Shown here: piece by piece, positions 1-6,990 of the stretch
Numbering within the stretch: position 1 is the first letter of the stretch
Layout of the letters: every line of letters begins with the position of its first letter
The notes under the pieces: model-generated
What the model saw: only the letters and a program-made list of their open reading frames with translations
The model's database searches: none
Told to the model about the DNA's origin: nothing
Assembly (NCBI GenBank): GCA_021822115.1
Contig: JAJZSA010000065.1
Location: 1 to 14,465 of the forward strand
Reading direction: 5' to 3'
DNA: 14,465 bases
DNA from: Pseudomonadota bacterium
GTDB taxonomy: Bacteria; Pseudomonadota; Gammaproteobacteria; Burkholderiales; Gallionellaceae
Program-made: the position numbers and the translations under genes

Positions 1-38
1 CTAACGAGGCAACTTAGAGAAGAGCTGAAGGAACAAGC

Positions 39-1523
39 ATGATTTTCGGATACCCCATCTTGAGCGTCGTCATCTGGTTGCCCATCGTGTTCGGTGTGCT
101 GGTGCTCGCCACCGGCAACGACCGCAATGCATCGCTGGCGCGCATCGTGGCGCTGGTCGGCGCGGTGCTGAGCTTCCTGGTGACGTTGCCGCTGTATACC
201 GGCTTCGACCGCATGACCAGCGCCATGCAGTTCGTCGAGATGAAGAACTGGATCACCCAGTTCAACATCCACTACCACCTCGGCGTGGACGGCATCGCCA
301 TGCCGCTGATCCTGCTCAACGCATTCTTCACCGTGATCGTGGTGATCGCCGGCTGGCAGGTGATCGAGAAGCGCGTGGCGCAGTACATGGCCTGTTTCCT
401 CATCATGTCCGGCCTGATCAACGGCGTGTTCGCCGCGCTGGATGCCGTGCTGTTCTACGTGTTCTGGGAAGCGATGCTGATCCCCATGTTTTTGGTGGTC
501 GGTGTGTGGGGCGGTCCCAACCGCGTGTATGCCGCGCTCAAGTTCTTCCTCTACACCTTGCTCGGTTCGCTGTTGATGCTGGTGGCGCTGCTCTACCTGT
601 ACTTCCAGTCCAACGGCAGCTTCGAGATCCTCGATTACCATCAGTTGCCGCTCAGCATGACGGCACAGGTGCTGATCTTCTTCGCCTTCTTCATGGCCTT
701 CGCGGTGAAGGTGCCGATGTTCCCGGTGCACACCTGGTTGCCGGACGCCCACGTGGAAGCGCCCACCGGCGGTTCCGTGGTGCTGGCGGCCATCATGCTG
801 AAGGTGGGTGCCTACGGCTTCATCCGCTTCTCCATGCCCATCGCGCCGGATGCCAGCCATGAACTGGCCTGGTTGATGGTCACGCTGTCGCTGATCGCGG
901 TGGTGTACATCGGCCTGGTCGCGCTGACCCAGTCCGACATGAAGAAACTGGTGGCGTATTCCTCCATCTCGCATATGGGCTTCGTCACCCTCGGCTTTTT
1001 CATCTTCAATGCCTATGGCATGGAAGGTGCGCTGTTGCAGATGATCTCGCACGGCTTCGTATCCGGTGCGCTGTTCCTGTGTATCGGCGTGATGTACGAC
1101 CGCGTGCATTCGCGCCAGATCGTGGATTACGGTGGCGTGGTCAACACCATGCCGGTGTTCGCCGCCTTCTTCATGCTGTTCGCCATGGCCAACAGCGGCC
1201 TGCCCGGTACTTCCGGCTTCGTGGGTGAGTTCATGGTCATCCTGGGCGCGGTCAAGGTGAACTTCTGGTACGGCTTCGCCGCTGCCACCACGCTGATCTT
1301 CGGTGCCGCCTACACGCTGTGGATGTACAAGCGCGTGGTGTTCGGCGCCGTGGCCAACGACCATGTGAAGCACCTGCATGACATCGGTGCGCGCGAGAAG
1401 CTGATCATGTTCATCCTGGCGCTCACCGTGCTGGGCATGGGCCTGTATCCGCTGCCCATCTCCGAGATCATGCACGCTTCGGTGAACGACCTGCTGGTGC
1501 ACGTGGCACGCTCCAAACTCTAA
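39..1523 (+). CDS. nuoM: NADH-quinone oxidoreductase subunit M (complex I, proton-pumping antiporter-like subunit)
   Basis: This is an inner-membrane subunit of respiratory complex I, one of three Mrp-antiporter-like subunits that move protons while NADH is oxidised and quinone reduced. The 494-residue product is very hydrophobic, close to the E. coli length (509), and carries the family's charged residues: E144 in FWEAMLIPMF, K224 in KVPMFPVHTW, K255 in MLKVGAYGF, H312 in SISHMGF, H338 in MISHGF and E397 in GFVGEF. These match E. coli E144, K234, K265, H322, H348 and E407. The ATG start follows a GAAGGA ribosome site. The preceding nuoL should end just at or before the window edge; stop codons lie at 2-4 and 15-17, but its frame cannot be fixed. 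nuoN follows after 10 bases, so the two are cotranscribed. Confidence 0.98.
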   Translation: MIFGYPILSVVIWLPIVFGVLVLATGNDRNASLARIVALVGAVLSFLVTLPLYTGFDRMTSAMQFVEMKNWITQFNIHYHLGVDGIAMPLILLNAFFTVIVVIAGWQVIEKRVAQYMACFLIMSGLINGVFAALDAVLFYVFWEAMLIPMFLVVGVWGGPNRVYAALKFFLYTLLGSLLMLVALLYLYFQSNGSFEILDYHQLPLSMTAQVLIFFAFFMAFAVKVPMFPVHTWLPDAHVEAPTGGSVVLAAIMLKVGAYGFIRFSMPIAPDASHELAWLMVTLSLIAVVYIGLVALTQSDMKKLVAYSSISHMGFVTLGFFIFNAYGMEGALLQMISHGFVSGALFLCIGVMYDRVHSRQIVDYGGVVNTMPVFAAFFMLFAMANSGLPGTSGFVGEFMVILGAVKVNFWYGFAAATTLIFGAAYTLWMYKRVVFGAVANDHVKHLHDIGAREKLIMFILALTVLGMGLYPLPISEIMHASVNDLLVHVARSKL

Positions 1524-1533
1524 AGAGGAAGAC

Positions 1534-2985
1534 ATGAGTTATATCTCCACCCTGTTCCCCGCATACGCCGAGATCTTCCTGCTGTGCATGATCGGCGTCG
1601 TGATGCTCGCCGACCTGTTCATGCCCGGACAGACCCGTAACGTCACCTATCTGCTGACCCAGGTCACGCTGCTCGGCTGTTCGCTGATCACCGTGGGCAC
1701 GCATGCCGACGGCATCGCGCACCTGTTCACCGGCATGTTCGTGGACGACCTGATGTCCGACGTGCTCAAGCTGCTCACCTATCTGGCCGTGTCCATGATG
1801 CTGGTGTATTCGCGCAGCTATCTGATCGTGCGCGGGTTGTTCACCGGCGAGTTCCTGTCGCTCACCTTGCTGTCCACGCTGGGCATGATGGTGATGATCT
1901 CCGCCAGCAACTTCGTCACCTTGTACATGGGCCTGGAAGTGCTGGCCTTGAGCATGTATGCACTGGTGGCCCTGCAACGCGATTCTTCCGTCGCCACCGA
2001 ATCCGCGATGAAATACTTCATCCTCGGTGCGATGGCTTCCGGCTTCCTGCTGTATGGCATGTCCATGGTGTACGGCGCCACCGGTTCGCTGGACATCGCC
2101 ACCATCGCGCACAGCATCCGCGAAGGCCAGGCCAACACCAACCTGCTGGTGTTCGGCATCGCCTTCCTGGTCGCCGGTCTGGCCTTCAAGTTGGGCGTAG
2201 TGCCGTTCCATATGTGGGTGCCGGACGTGTATCACGGCGCACCTACCGCGATGACGCTGTTCATCGGTTCCGCCCCCAAACTGGCTGCCTTCGCTTTCGT
2301 GATGCGCATCCTGGTGGAAGGTCTGCAACCGGTGATGGTGCACTGGTCCGGCATGCTGGCCGTGCTGGCCATCCTGTCCATGGCCGTGGGTAACATCACC
2401 GCCATCGCGCAGACCAACCTGAAGCGCATGTTCGCTTACTCGACCATCGCGCACATGGGCTTCCTGCTGCTCGGTGTGCTGTCCGGTTCGCTGGATGGCT
2501 ACAGCTCCGCCATGTTCTATGCGGTGGTCTACGTGCTGATGACGCTGGGCGGCTTCGGCATGATCATGCTGCTGTCGCGCGAAGGTTTCGAGGCCGACAG
2601 CCTGAACGACTTCAAGGGTCTGAACCAGCGCAGCCCATGGCTCGCTTTCATGATGCTGCTGTTGATGTTCTCCATGGCCGGCGTACCGCCCACCGTGGGT
2701 TTCTACGCCAAGTTCTCGGTGCTGAACGCCGCCGTGCAGGCCGGCCACCTCCCGCTGGTCATCGCTGCCGTGCTGTTCTCGCTGATCGGTGCGTTCTACT
2801 ACCTGCGCATCGTCAAGCTGATGTACTTCGATGCGCCGGAAAGCCACGAGAAGGTCTACCTGCAACCGGACAGCACCTTGCTGGTCTCCATCAACGGTCT
2901 GGCCGTGCTGCTGCTGGGCATCCTGCCCAACACGCTGATGGCGATCTGCGCGGCTTCGGTGCATCAGTCGCTGTTGCTGCACTGA
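1534..2985 (+). CDS. nuoN: NADH-quinone oxidoreductase subunit N (complex I, antiporter-like subunit)
   Basis: This is the last structural gene of the nuo operon and encodes another proton-translocating membrane subunit of complex I. The 483 residues match the usual length (E. coli 485). Conserved residues are E135 in MGLEVLALS, K219 in AFKLGVVPFH, H225 in the same stretch, K249 in GSAPKLAAF, and K393 in YAKFSV. They correspond to E. coli E133, K217, K247 and K395. The segment NLKRMFAYSTIAHMGF is the typical discontinuous-helix region. The start follows AAAGAGGAA, 10 bases after the nuoM stop. An intrinsic terminator 25 bases downstream ends the operon. Nothing appears truncated. Confidence 0.98.
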   Translation: MSYISTLFPAYAEIFLLCMIGVVMLADLFMPGQTRNVTYLLTQVTLLGCSLITVGTHADGIAHLFTGMFVDDLMSDVLKLLTYLAVSMMLVYSRSYLIVRGLFTGEFLSLTLLSTLGMMVMISASNFVTLYMGLEVLALSMYALVALQRDSSVATESAMKYFILGAMASGFLLYGMSMVYGATGSLDIATIAHSIREGQANTNLLVFGIAFLVAGLAFKLGVVPFHMWVPDVYHGAPTAMTLFIGSAPKLAAFAFVMRILVEGLQPVMVHWSGMLAVLAILSMAVGNITAIAQTNLKRMFAYSTIAHMGFLLLGVLSGSLDGYSSAMFYAVVYVLMTLGGFGMIMLLSREGFEADSLNDFKGLNQRSPWLAFMMLLLMFSMAGVPPTVGFYAKFSVLNAAVQAGHLPLVIAAVLFSLIGAFYYLRIVKLMYFDAPESHEKVYLQPDSTLLVSINGLAVLLLGILPNTLMAICAASVHQSLLLH

Positions 2986-3010
2986 GCTACCGTCAGTGAT
3001 TGATTGCGAT

Positions 3011-3038
3011 ACTCCCGCTGCGGCGGGAGTTTTCATTT
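3011..3038 (+). terminator. Intrinsic terminator at the end of the nuo operon
   Basis: ACTCCCGC (3011-3018) pairs perfectly with GCGGGAGT (3023-3030) around a TGCG tetraloop, followed by a T-rich run (TTTTCATTT). The hairpin ends only about nine bases before the ribosome site of the Nudix gene, so that gene either depends on readthrough or has a promoter hidden within this gap. Confidence 0.85.
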
Positions 3039-3052
3039 GGAGAGAAACAAAG

Positions 3053-3604
3053 ATGGACCTGACCGAGAAACAACTGGATACGCGCATCGTGTACGAGGGC
3101 GGCTTCCTCGAAGTGCGCAAGGACAACGTGCAACTGCCGGACGGCAGCATCAGCACGCGCGAATACCTCACCCATCCCGGTGCGGTGGCCATGCTGGCCA
3201 TCCTCGATAACGGCAAGCTGCTGATGGAGCGTCAGCATCGCTATCCCTGGCATTGCGATTTCATCGAACTGCCCGCCGGCAAGATCGATGCGGGCGAGGA
3301 CATCCTGGTCACCGCCCAGCGTGAGCTGCTGGAAGAGACCGGCTATGTCGCGCGCGAGTGGATACATCTGGCGACGGCTGCGCCCTGCATCGGCTATTCC
3401 GACGAGCGCATGGAATATTTCATCGCACGCGGGCTGACCCACCAGGGCAGCAAGCTGGATGAGGGCGAGTTTCTGGAAGTGTTCGAACTATCGCTGGAGG
3501 AGGCGATGGAATGGATACGCGACGGGCGCATCTCCGACAGCAAGACCATCGTCGGACTGTTCTGGCTGGAAAAGGTGCTCAAACAGGGCTGGCGCGCACA
3601 ATAG
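3053..3604 (+). CDS. Nudix hydrolase, ADP-ribose diphosphatase type
   Basis: This cytoplasmic Nudix-family pyrophosphohydrolase probably cleaves ADP-ribose or a similar nucleotide sugar to AMP plus a sugar phosphate. The 183-residue product has a complete Nudix box at residues 76-98: G76, E82, then R90-E91-L-L-E94-E95-T-G97-Y98. E91, E94 and E95 are the expected metal ligands. The N-terminal half (residues 10-60) and the box context LPAGKIDAGE resemble the NudF/TrgB type rather than MutT. The same frame is open upstream to a possible ATG at 2996, but that stretch contains the nuo terminator, so I use the ATG at 3053, which has GGAGAG at 3039-3044. The gene is a frequent neighbour of nuoN in betaproteobacteria. 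Family is sure; substrate is inferred. Confidence 0.93.
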   Translation: MDLTEKQLDTRIVYEGGFLEVRKDNVQLPDGSISTREYLTHPGAVAMLAILDNGKLLMERQHRYPWHCDFIELPAGKIDAGEDILVTAQRELLEETGYVAREWIHLATAAPCIGYSDERMEYFIARGLTHQGSKLDEGEFLEVFELSLEEAMEWIRDGRISDSKTIVGLFWLEKVLKQGWRAQ

Positions 3605-3607
3605 TGG

Positions 3608-3644
3608 AGCCTCATTCTGGTGCGCGATGCACCAGAATGGTGAT
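3608..3644 (+). promoter_or_regulatory. Two NtrC-type enhancer sites upstream of amt
   Basis: Positions 3628-3644 read TGCACCA-GAA-TGGTGAT, which matches 12 of 14 defined positions of the NtrC consensus TGCACCA-N3-TGGTGCA. Positions 3608-3624 match a second copy at 10 of 14, with the right half intact (TGGTGC). The two centres (3616 and 3636) are 20 bp apart, about two helical turns, and lie near -118 and -98 relative to the start site predicted from the sigma-54 element. The overlap of half-sites also produces an 11-bp perfect inverted repeat (3613-3623 with 3629-3639). That repeat has no T-run, so I do not read it as a terminator. Confidence 0.7.
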
Positions 3645-3707
3645 TGCGTAGAGCGATATTCCGCCCCGCTGAAATAAAAAACCTTATGGATCAATGCAGC
3701 CATGAGC

Positions 3708-3723
3708 TGGCACAAGGTTTGCA
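3708..3723 (+). promoter_or_regulatory. Sigma-54 (RpoN) promoter of amt
   Basis: TGGCAC, five bases (AAGGT), TTGCA is a perfect -24/-12 element: GG at 3709-3710 and GC at 3721-3722 are exactly 12 bases apart. The predicted start of transcription is near 3734, which leaves a leader of about 26 bases containing the GGAG ribosome site (3750-3753). With the upstream NtrC-like sites this indicates nitrogen-limitation control. Confidence 0.88.
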
Positions 3724-3759
3724 TTCCCAACGGCGTTTTGCACTTTTTCGGAGAATGAC

Positions 3760-4962
3760 ATGGAAGAACTCAAGGTCAGTAGTGATGCATTATTCATCCT
3801 GCTCGGCGCCATCATGGTGCTCGCGATGCACGCCGGTTTCGCCTTTCTGGAACTCGGCACCGTGCGCAAGAAGAATCAGGTCAACGCGCTGGTGAAGATC
3901 CTCAGCGACTTCTCGGTCTCCACCATCGCCTACTTCTTCATCGGCTACGGCATCGCCTACGGCATGCACTTCTTCAATGGCGCCGAACAACTGGCGCAGA
4001 AGAACGGTTACGACCTGGTCAAGTTCTTCTTCCTGCTCACCTTCGCTGCCGCCATCCCGGCCATCGTCTCCGGCGGTATCGCCGAACGCGCCAAGTTCAA
4101 TCCACAGATGGCCGCCACCTTCATGCTGGTCGGTTTCGTCTATCCCTTCTTCGAAGGCATCGCCTGGAACGGCGCCTACGGCGTGCAGGAATGGCTGAAC
4201 GCCAGCTTCGGCGCCGGCTTCCATGATTTCGCCGGCTCCGTGGTGGTGCATGCCGTCGGCGGCTGGATCGGCCTCGCCGCCGTGCTGCTGCTCGGCGCAC
4301 GCCACGGCCGCTACACCAAGGAAGGCCGCGTCTCCGCCCACCCGCCCTCCAGCATCCCCTTCCTCGCACTGGGGGCGTGGATACTCACCGTCGGCTGGTT
4401 CGGCTTCAACGTGATGAGCGCGCAGACCATCACCGGTATCAGCGGCTTGGTCGCCGTCAACTCGCTGATGGCCATGGTCGGCGGCACACTCGCCGCACTG
4501 TGGATGGGCAAGAACGACCCCGGCTTCGTGCATAACGGACCGCTCGCCGGACTGGTCGCCGTGTGCGCCGGTTCCGACCTGATGCACCCCATCGGCGCGC
4601 TGGTGGTCGGCGGCGTGGCCGGTGCCTTGTTCGTCTACATGTTCACCCTCACGCAGAACCGCTGGAAGATCGACGACGTGCTCGGCGTGTGGCCGCTGCA
4701 CGGCCTGTGCGGCGCCTGGGGCGGCATCGCCGCCGGCATCTTCGGCCTGCAAGCGCTGGGCGGGCGTGGCGGCGTCAGCTTCATGTCGCAACTCGTCGGC
4801 ACGCTGCTCGGCATCGCCATCGCCTTCATCGGCGGTTACATCGTGTACGGCGTGATCAAGAAAGTGGTCGGCCTGCGCCTGGATCAGGAAGAAGAATTCA
4901 ACGGCGCCGACCTCACCATCCACAAGATCACTGCCACACCGGAGCGGGAGTCGGGCTGGTAA
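3760..4962 (+). CDS. amt: Ammonium transporter, Amt/MEP/Rh family
   Basis: This inner-membrane channel/transporter takes up ammonium. It has 400 residues and about 11 hydrophobic segments. Family marks are MHAGFAFLELGTVRKKN near residues 23-39, the D156-F-A-G-S motif with the first pore histidine H164, and DDVLGVWPLHG with the second pore histidine H314. The C-terminal cytosolic tail from about residue 373 is acidic and then runs GADLTIHKI. In characterised Amt proteins the tail binds the PII protein GlnK. No cleavable signal peptide is evident; translation begins with a short MEELKVSSD segment and then a helix. No glnK lies beside it, unlike the common glnK-amtB pair. A sigma-54 promoter and NtrC sites precede it and a strong terminator follows. 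Confidence 0.96.
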   Translation: MEELKVSSDALFILLGAIMVLAMHAGFAFLELGTVRKKNQVNALVKILSDFSVSTIAYFFIGYGIAYGMHFFNGAEQLAQKNGYDLVKFFFLLTFAAAIPAIVSGGIAERAKFNPQMAATFMLVGFVYPFFEGIAWNGAYGVQEWLNASFGAGFHDFAGSVVVHAVGGWIGLAAVLLLGARHGRYTKEGRVSAHPPSSIPFLALGAWILTVGWFGFNVMSAQTITGISGLVAVNSLMAMVGGTLAALWMGKNDPGFVHNGPLAGLVAVCAGSDLMHPIGALVVGGVAGALFVYMFTLTQNRWKIDDVLGVWPLHGLCGAWGGIAAGIFGLQALGGRGGVSFMSQLVGTLLGIAIAFIGGYIVYGVIKKVVGLRLDQEEEFNGADLTIHKITATPERESGW

Positions 4963-4987
4963 CACAGACAGCGGCTTCTTGAACAAG

Positions 4988-5019
4988 AACGGCGTTCCAG
5001 GTTTGGAACGCCGTTTTTT
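4988..5019 (+). terminator. Intrinsic terminator of amt
   Basis: AACGGCGTTCC (4988-4998) and GGAACGCCGTT (5005-5015) pair perfectly around a six-base loop, with a T-run at 5014-5019. It marks the end of the amt unit and the left edge of the AT-richer accessory block. Confidence 0.93.
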
Positions 5020-5041
5020 GTTTAAGGCAGTTGTTCGGCCG

Positions 5042-5078
5042 AAGCAGTCATCCTCAAGAATTGAGGGGAAGGCTGCTT
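5042..5078. repeat. Nested inverted repeat
   Basis: The outer arms AAGCAG (5042-5047) and CTGCTT (5073-5078) enclose the inner arms CCTCAA (5052-5057) and TTGAGG (5061-5066) with a three-base loop. A T-run (TTTTT) follows about eight bases later, so it could be a backup terminator or a dispersed repeat unit. Which one cannot be told from a single copy. Confidence 0.45.
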
Positions 5079-5114
5079 TACACATTTTTCCTGACAACTT
5101 CCTTCTTCTATGCC

Positions 5115-5142
5115 AGGCCGAAATATCTTGATAATTCGGCCT
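5115..5142. repeat. Inverted repeat with 8-bp perfect arms
   Basis: AGGCCGAA (5115-5122) pairs with TTCGGCCT (5135-5142). After one A-A mismatch the stem continues as TAT/ATA around a CTTG loop. No T-run flanks it on either strand, so a simple terminator is unlikely. It may be a structured-RNA element or the end of a mobile repeat. Confidence 0.5.
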
Positions 5143-5258
5143 ATGTGCTTAGGCAATGTAATGTGGTTCAATTCGTTCCAAGACTCAGCGTCCCTTTTGC
5201 ACATAATTAAAGAGACGCAGGAATTTGTAAGCGCTAAATCTACATAAGGATAGGTGCA

Positions 5259-5290
5259 AAAAGTGTCTGACTCTATATTAAAAGTGTCTG
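5259..5290. repeat. Direct repeat AAAAGTGTCTG, two copies 21 bp apart
   Basis: Identical 11-mers occur at 5259-5269 and 5280-5290. The second copy runs into a short palindrome, GTGTC-TG-GACAC (5284-5295). The 21-bp period is about two helical turns and the copies flank TATATT, so an operator is possible. A scar of a REP-like element is an alternative. Confidence 0.4.
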
Positions 5291-5328
5291 GACACACAGG
5301 TCTCTCAATGACTGGATGGGACTAACCA

Positions 5329-5811
5329 ATGACTCCTCGCCAGTGTGAAATTGCCGCTGAAGCGCACACAACATGCTTGCTCGCTCAGGCGGGCTATGAC
5401 GTACTTGTCCAGTACGGGGCACACCAGCCTGACTACGATCTCGTCGCCGTGAAAGAAAAGAGAATGCTCCTTATTTCGGTAAAGGGGAGCCAAGATGGCG
5501 GATGGATGCTTGCCGTTAAGTACAAAGAGAAAGGCGTCACTTATCATGAAGCTATTGACCGCTGGCTTGCAGCGCAACGCGACGATGTGATTTTCGTCTT
5601 TGTTCAGTTTTTTGGTATTCCAGCGGGCGGCCTTCCCAGGGTTTACGTAGCGCGCCCAGTAGCCATCGCTGATCAACTCAAGTGTCAGCGCAATGGCGAA
5701 GGCTATGGCTCACTACAAGAAGACCGGCTTCGCCATAACCCCAAGTCTTCATATTCCGAGCGCCTTCCAGCAATCTGGAATTTTTCGGGCCAGCGAATCG
5801 ATGAAATATAG
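5329..5811 (+). CDS. PD-(D/E)XK nuclease-like protein, function unknown
   Basis: The 160-residue protein has a restriction-endonuclease-like fold signature: a first helix with E7 and E11, then QPDYDLVAV (D35, D37), then a strand LLISVKGS with K52. The order E...D...xVK fits the PD-(D/E)XK superfamily. However, the position two before the lysine, usually acidic or Q, is S50, so activity is uncertain. The C-terminal part, with VQFFGIPAGGLPRVYVA and an ending WNFSGQRIDEI, looks like a natural full-length end. A weak GGGA precedes the ATG. A terminator follows 16 bases after the stop, so it is probably a single-gene unit. It could act in DNA repair, recombination or defence; the sequence alone does not decide. 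Confidence 0.8.
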   Translation: MTPRQCEIAAEAHTTCLLAQAGYDVLVQYGAHQPDYDLVAVKEKRMLLISVKGSQDGGWMLAVKYKEKGVTYHEAIDRWLAAQRDDVIFVFVQFFGIPAGGLPRVYVARPVAIADQLKCQRNGEGYGSLQEDRLRHNPKSSYSERLPAIWNFSGQRIDEI

Positions 5812-5827
5812 CCCTGATCCAGCAGTC

Positions 5828-5868
5828 AACCGGACCTGCGCGAAAAGCTGCACAGGCCGGTTATTTTT
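5828..5868 (+). terminator. Intrinsic terminator after the nuclease-like gene
   Basis: AACCGG (5828-5833) pairs with CCGGTT (5857-5862). After a bulged A, CCTG (5835-5838) pairs with CAGG (5853-5856). TTTTT follows at 5864-5868. It ends four bases before the AGGGGGA ribosome site of the next gene. Confidence 0.75.
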
Positions 5869-5886
5869 CATTAGGGGGAAAAACCA

Positions 5887-6990
5887 TTGAATCCAAGTCA
5901 TCCGGCACAGAAAATGCAACCTGAATCACCCGTACCCCAGTCGCGTGCGGCTACCGTTCTTCCGCTCCTTAAAGAAGTTGGGCCTTGGTTTTATGCACTT
6001 GTGGTCGGAACGCTTTACGTCTCGGGCTTTCTCGTTCTGAATTCCAACTTGGCGAAGTTTGGTGTTCTCGACTTCGAGTTCGTCGATGCTCGCTACTTCC
6101 TTGCTGGAGCCAGCTTCGTCTTCTACTTGGTCTGCTTTTACCTATTCGCGGGGCGTGCAGTGTTGTTCACCCCAAAGTGGCTTCAGGAAGACCTAGAGCG
6201 CCTGAACAAGGATGAACCAAAACCGCTATGGTCGTTTGTCGTTTTCGCTCACTCTCTGATTACTGGCACGTTCTTCTGTTGCTTGTCTGCCGCTCTATTC
6301 ACGTCATTCGCGATCGGCAGCTCCGAGACAGCAGTGTTCTACGCGGCACTCGCGGGCGCTTTCTTGGTTCTTTATACGTTCGATGTGACGAACCTCGACA
6401 TAAAGTTCCCTAGATTCGCAGAGGCAGTAACTATCTTAGCGAAGTTGGTCGCTACTTACGCCTTCTTCGCACACGTTGGCTCTGGCACAATGCTGGCGGC
6501 ATTCTTCAGTTACGTTGCCATCTTCTTCTTCATTAACCTCGTTTTGGATCGCTTCGACAGATACAAAGCTACGACTGATCGGCTTACATTCACCGGCGTT
6601 TACGCAGTGGTCTTTCTGCTCGGTACAGCAATTGCATACGGCACTTTGTTCTACGGACAAGTCACCTCCAAGCTTGGCGGAGCCCAGCCACAAACTGTTA
6701 CGCTCGGATTGTCCGAGGAAGCACGCAAAGCTCTACCCGCGCCATTCGCAGCAGCCTCTAATCAGATCGTGGAGGGAAAGCTGATTTACCAGACGCCCAC
6801 CTACATCTACATTGCCTCCTCTGAACATACCCTTCGCTTTCGTGCTAGCGATGTTGTTACGCTGGTTTCAACACCGGAGCCTGAGAGAAATTTCAGGAAG
6901 GAGCAACTCGAACACGCCGACAGCCCATCGATTCCCCCTAACCCTTCGCTCAAGGAGGCATCTATCGGCAAGCCGGCAGGCATTCCTTAG
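5887..6990 (+). CDS. Polytopic membrane protein of unknown function, C-terminus running into an attC-like site
   Basis: I do not recognise a named family. The 367-residue product has a polar, proline-rich N-terminus, about seven hydrophobic segments (near 34-54, 71-92, 117-141, 149-166, 182-198, 202-220 and 238-258), then a soluble C-terminal part from about 262. That part includes a small beta-rich stretch, IVEGKLIYQTPTYIYIASS, that may form a compact cytosolic domain. Translation starts at TTG 5887, supported by AGGGGGA at 5873-5879; the first ATG (5914) has no ribosome site. The last 17 residues (351-367) are encoded by the attC-like site at 6936-7004 and the stop codon lies inside its L' box, so the functional protein may end earlier. 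Codon use is more AT-tolerant than in the flanking housekeeping genes, consistent with acquired DNA. No signal peptide is evident. Confidence 0.8.
   Translation: MNPSHPAQKMQPESPVPQSRAATVLPLLKEVGPWFYALVVGTLYVSGFLVLNSNLAKFGVLDFEFVDARYFLAGASFVFYLVCFYLFAGRAVLFTPKWLQEDLERLNKDEPKPLWSFVVFAHSLITGTFFCCLSAALFTSFAIGSSETAVFYAALAGAFLVLYTFDVTNLDIKFPRFAEAVTILAKLVATYAFFAHVGSGTMLAAFFSYVAIFFFINLVLDRFDRYKATTDRLTFTGVYAVVFLLGTAIAYGTLFYGQVTSKLGGAQPQTVTLGLSEEARKALPAPFAAASNQIVEGKLIYQTPTYIYIASSEHTLRFRASDVVTLVSTPEPERNFRKEQLEHADSPSIPPNPSLKEASIGKPAGIP

Larger units (their letters stand above)
5020..5328. other. Intergenic stretch with hairpins and direct repeats, no convincing gene
   Basis: No reading frame here looks like a real protein. 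The stretch is more AT-rich than its left flank. It holds a nested hairpin (5042-5078), a strong inverted repeat (5115-5142) and two direct copies of an 11-mer (5259-5269, 5280-5290), each listed separately. TATATT at 5274-5279 lies between the direct repeats and could be a -10 element, but no good -35 element is present. Confidence 0.6.

Noticed and set aside
1468..3216. Very long open minus-strand frame (582 codons) opposite nuoN
   Set aside because: Its product is rich in H, Q, G and D with no domain, the usual mirror of GC-rich membrane-protein codons. nuoN on the plus strand is certain.
3613..3639. Perfect 11-bp inverted repeat just after the Nudix gene as its terminator
   Set aside because: No T-run follows on either strand, and the arms are better explained by adjacent NtrC half-sites upstream of the sigma-54 promoter of amt.
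3790..5097. Long open minus-strand frame (435 codons) opposite amt
   Set aside because: Same mirror effect with a low-complexity product, and it crosses the amt terminator.
5022..5297. 91-codon reading frame on the minus strand
   Set aside because: It starts with GTG without a ribosome site, runs through the hairpins and the direct repeats, and shows no protein-like features.
5828..5868. AAC...GTT inverted repeat as an attC site
   Set aside because: The arms pair continuously without the R/L box spacing and the right arm is followed by a T-run, so it is a terminator.
5693..5890. 65-codon frame overlapping the end of the nuclease-like gene
   Set aside because: It lies in another frame of a gene whose own C-terminus looks complete, and it runs through that gene's terminator.
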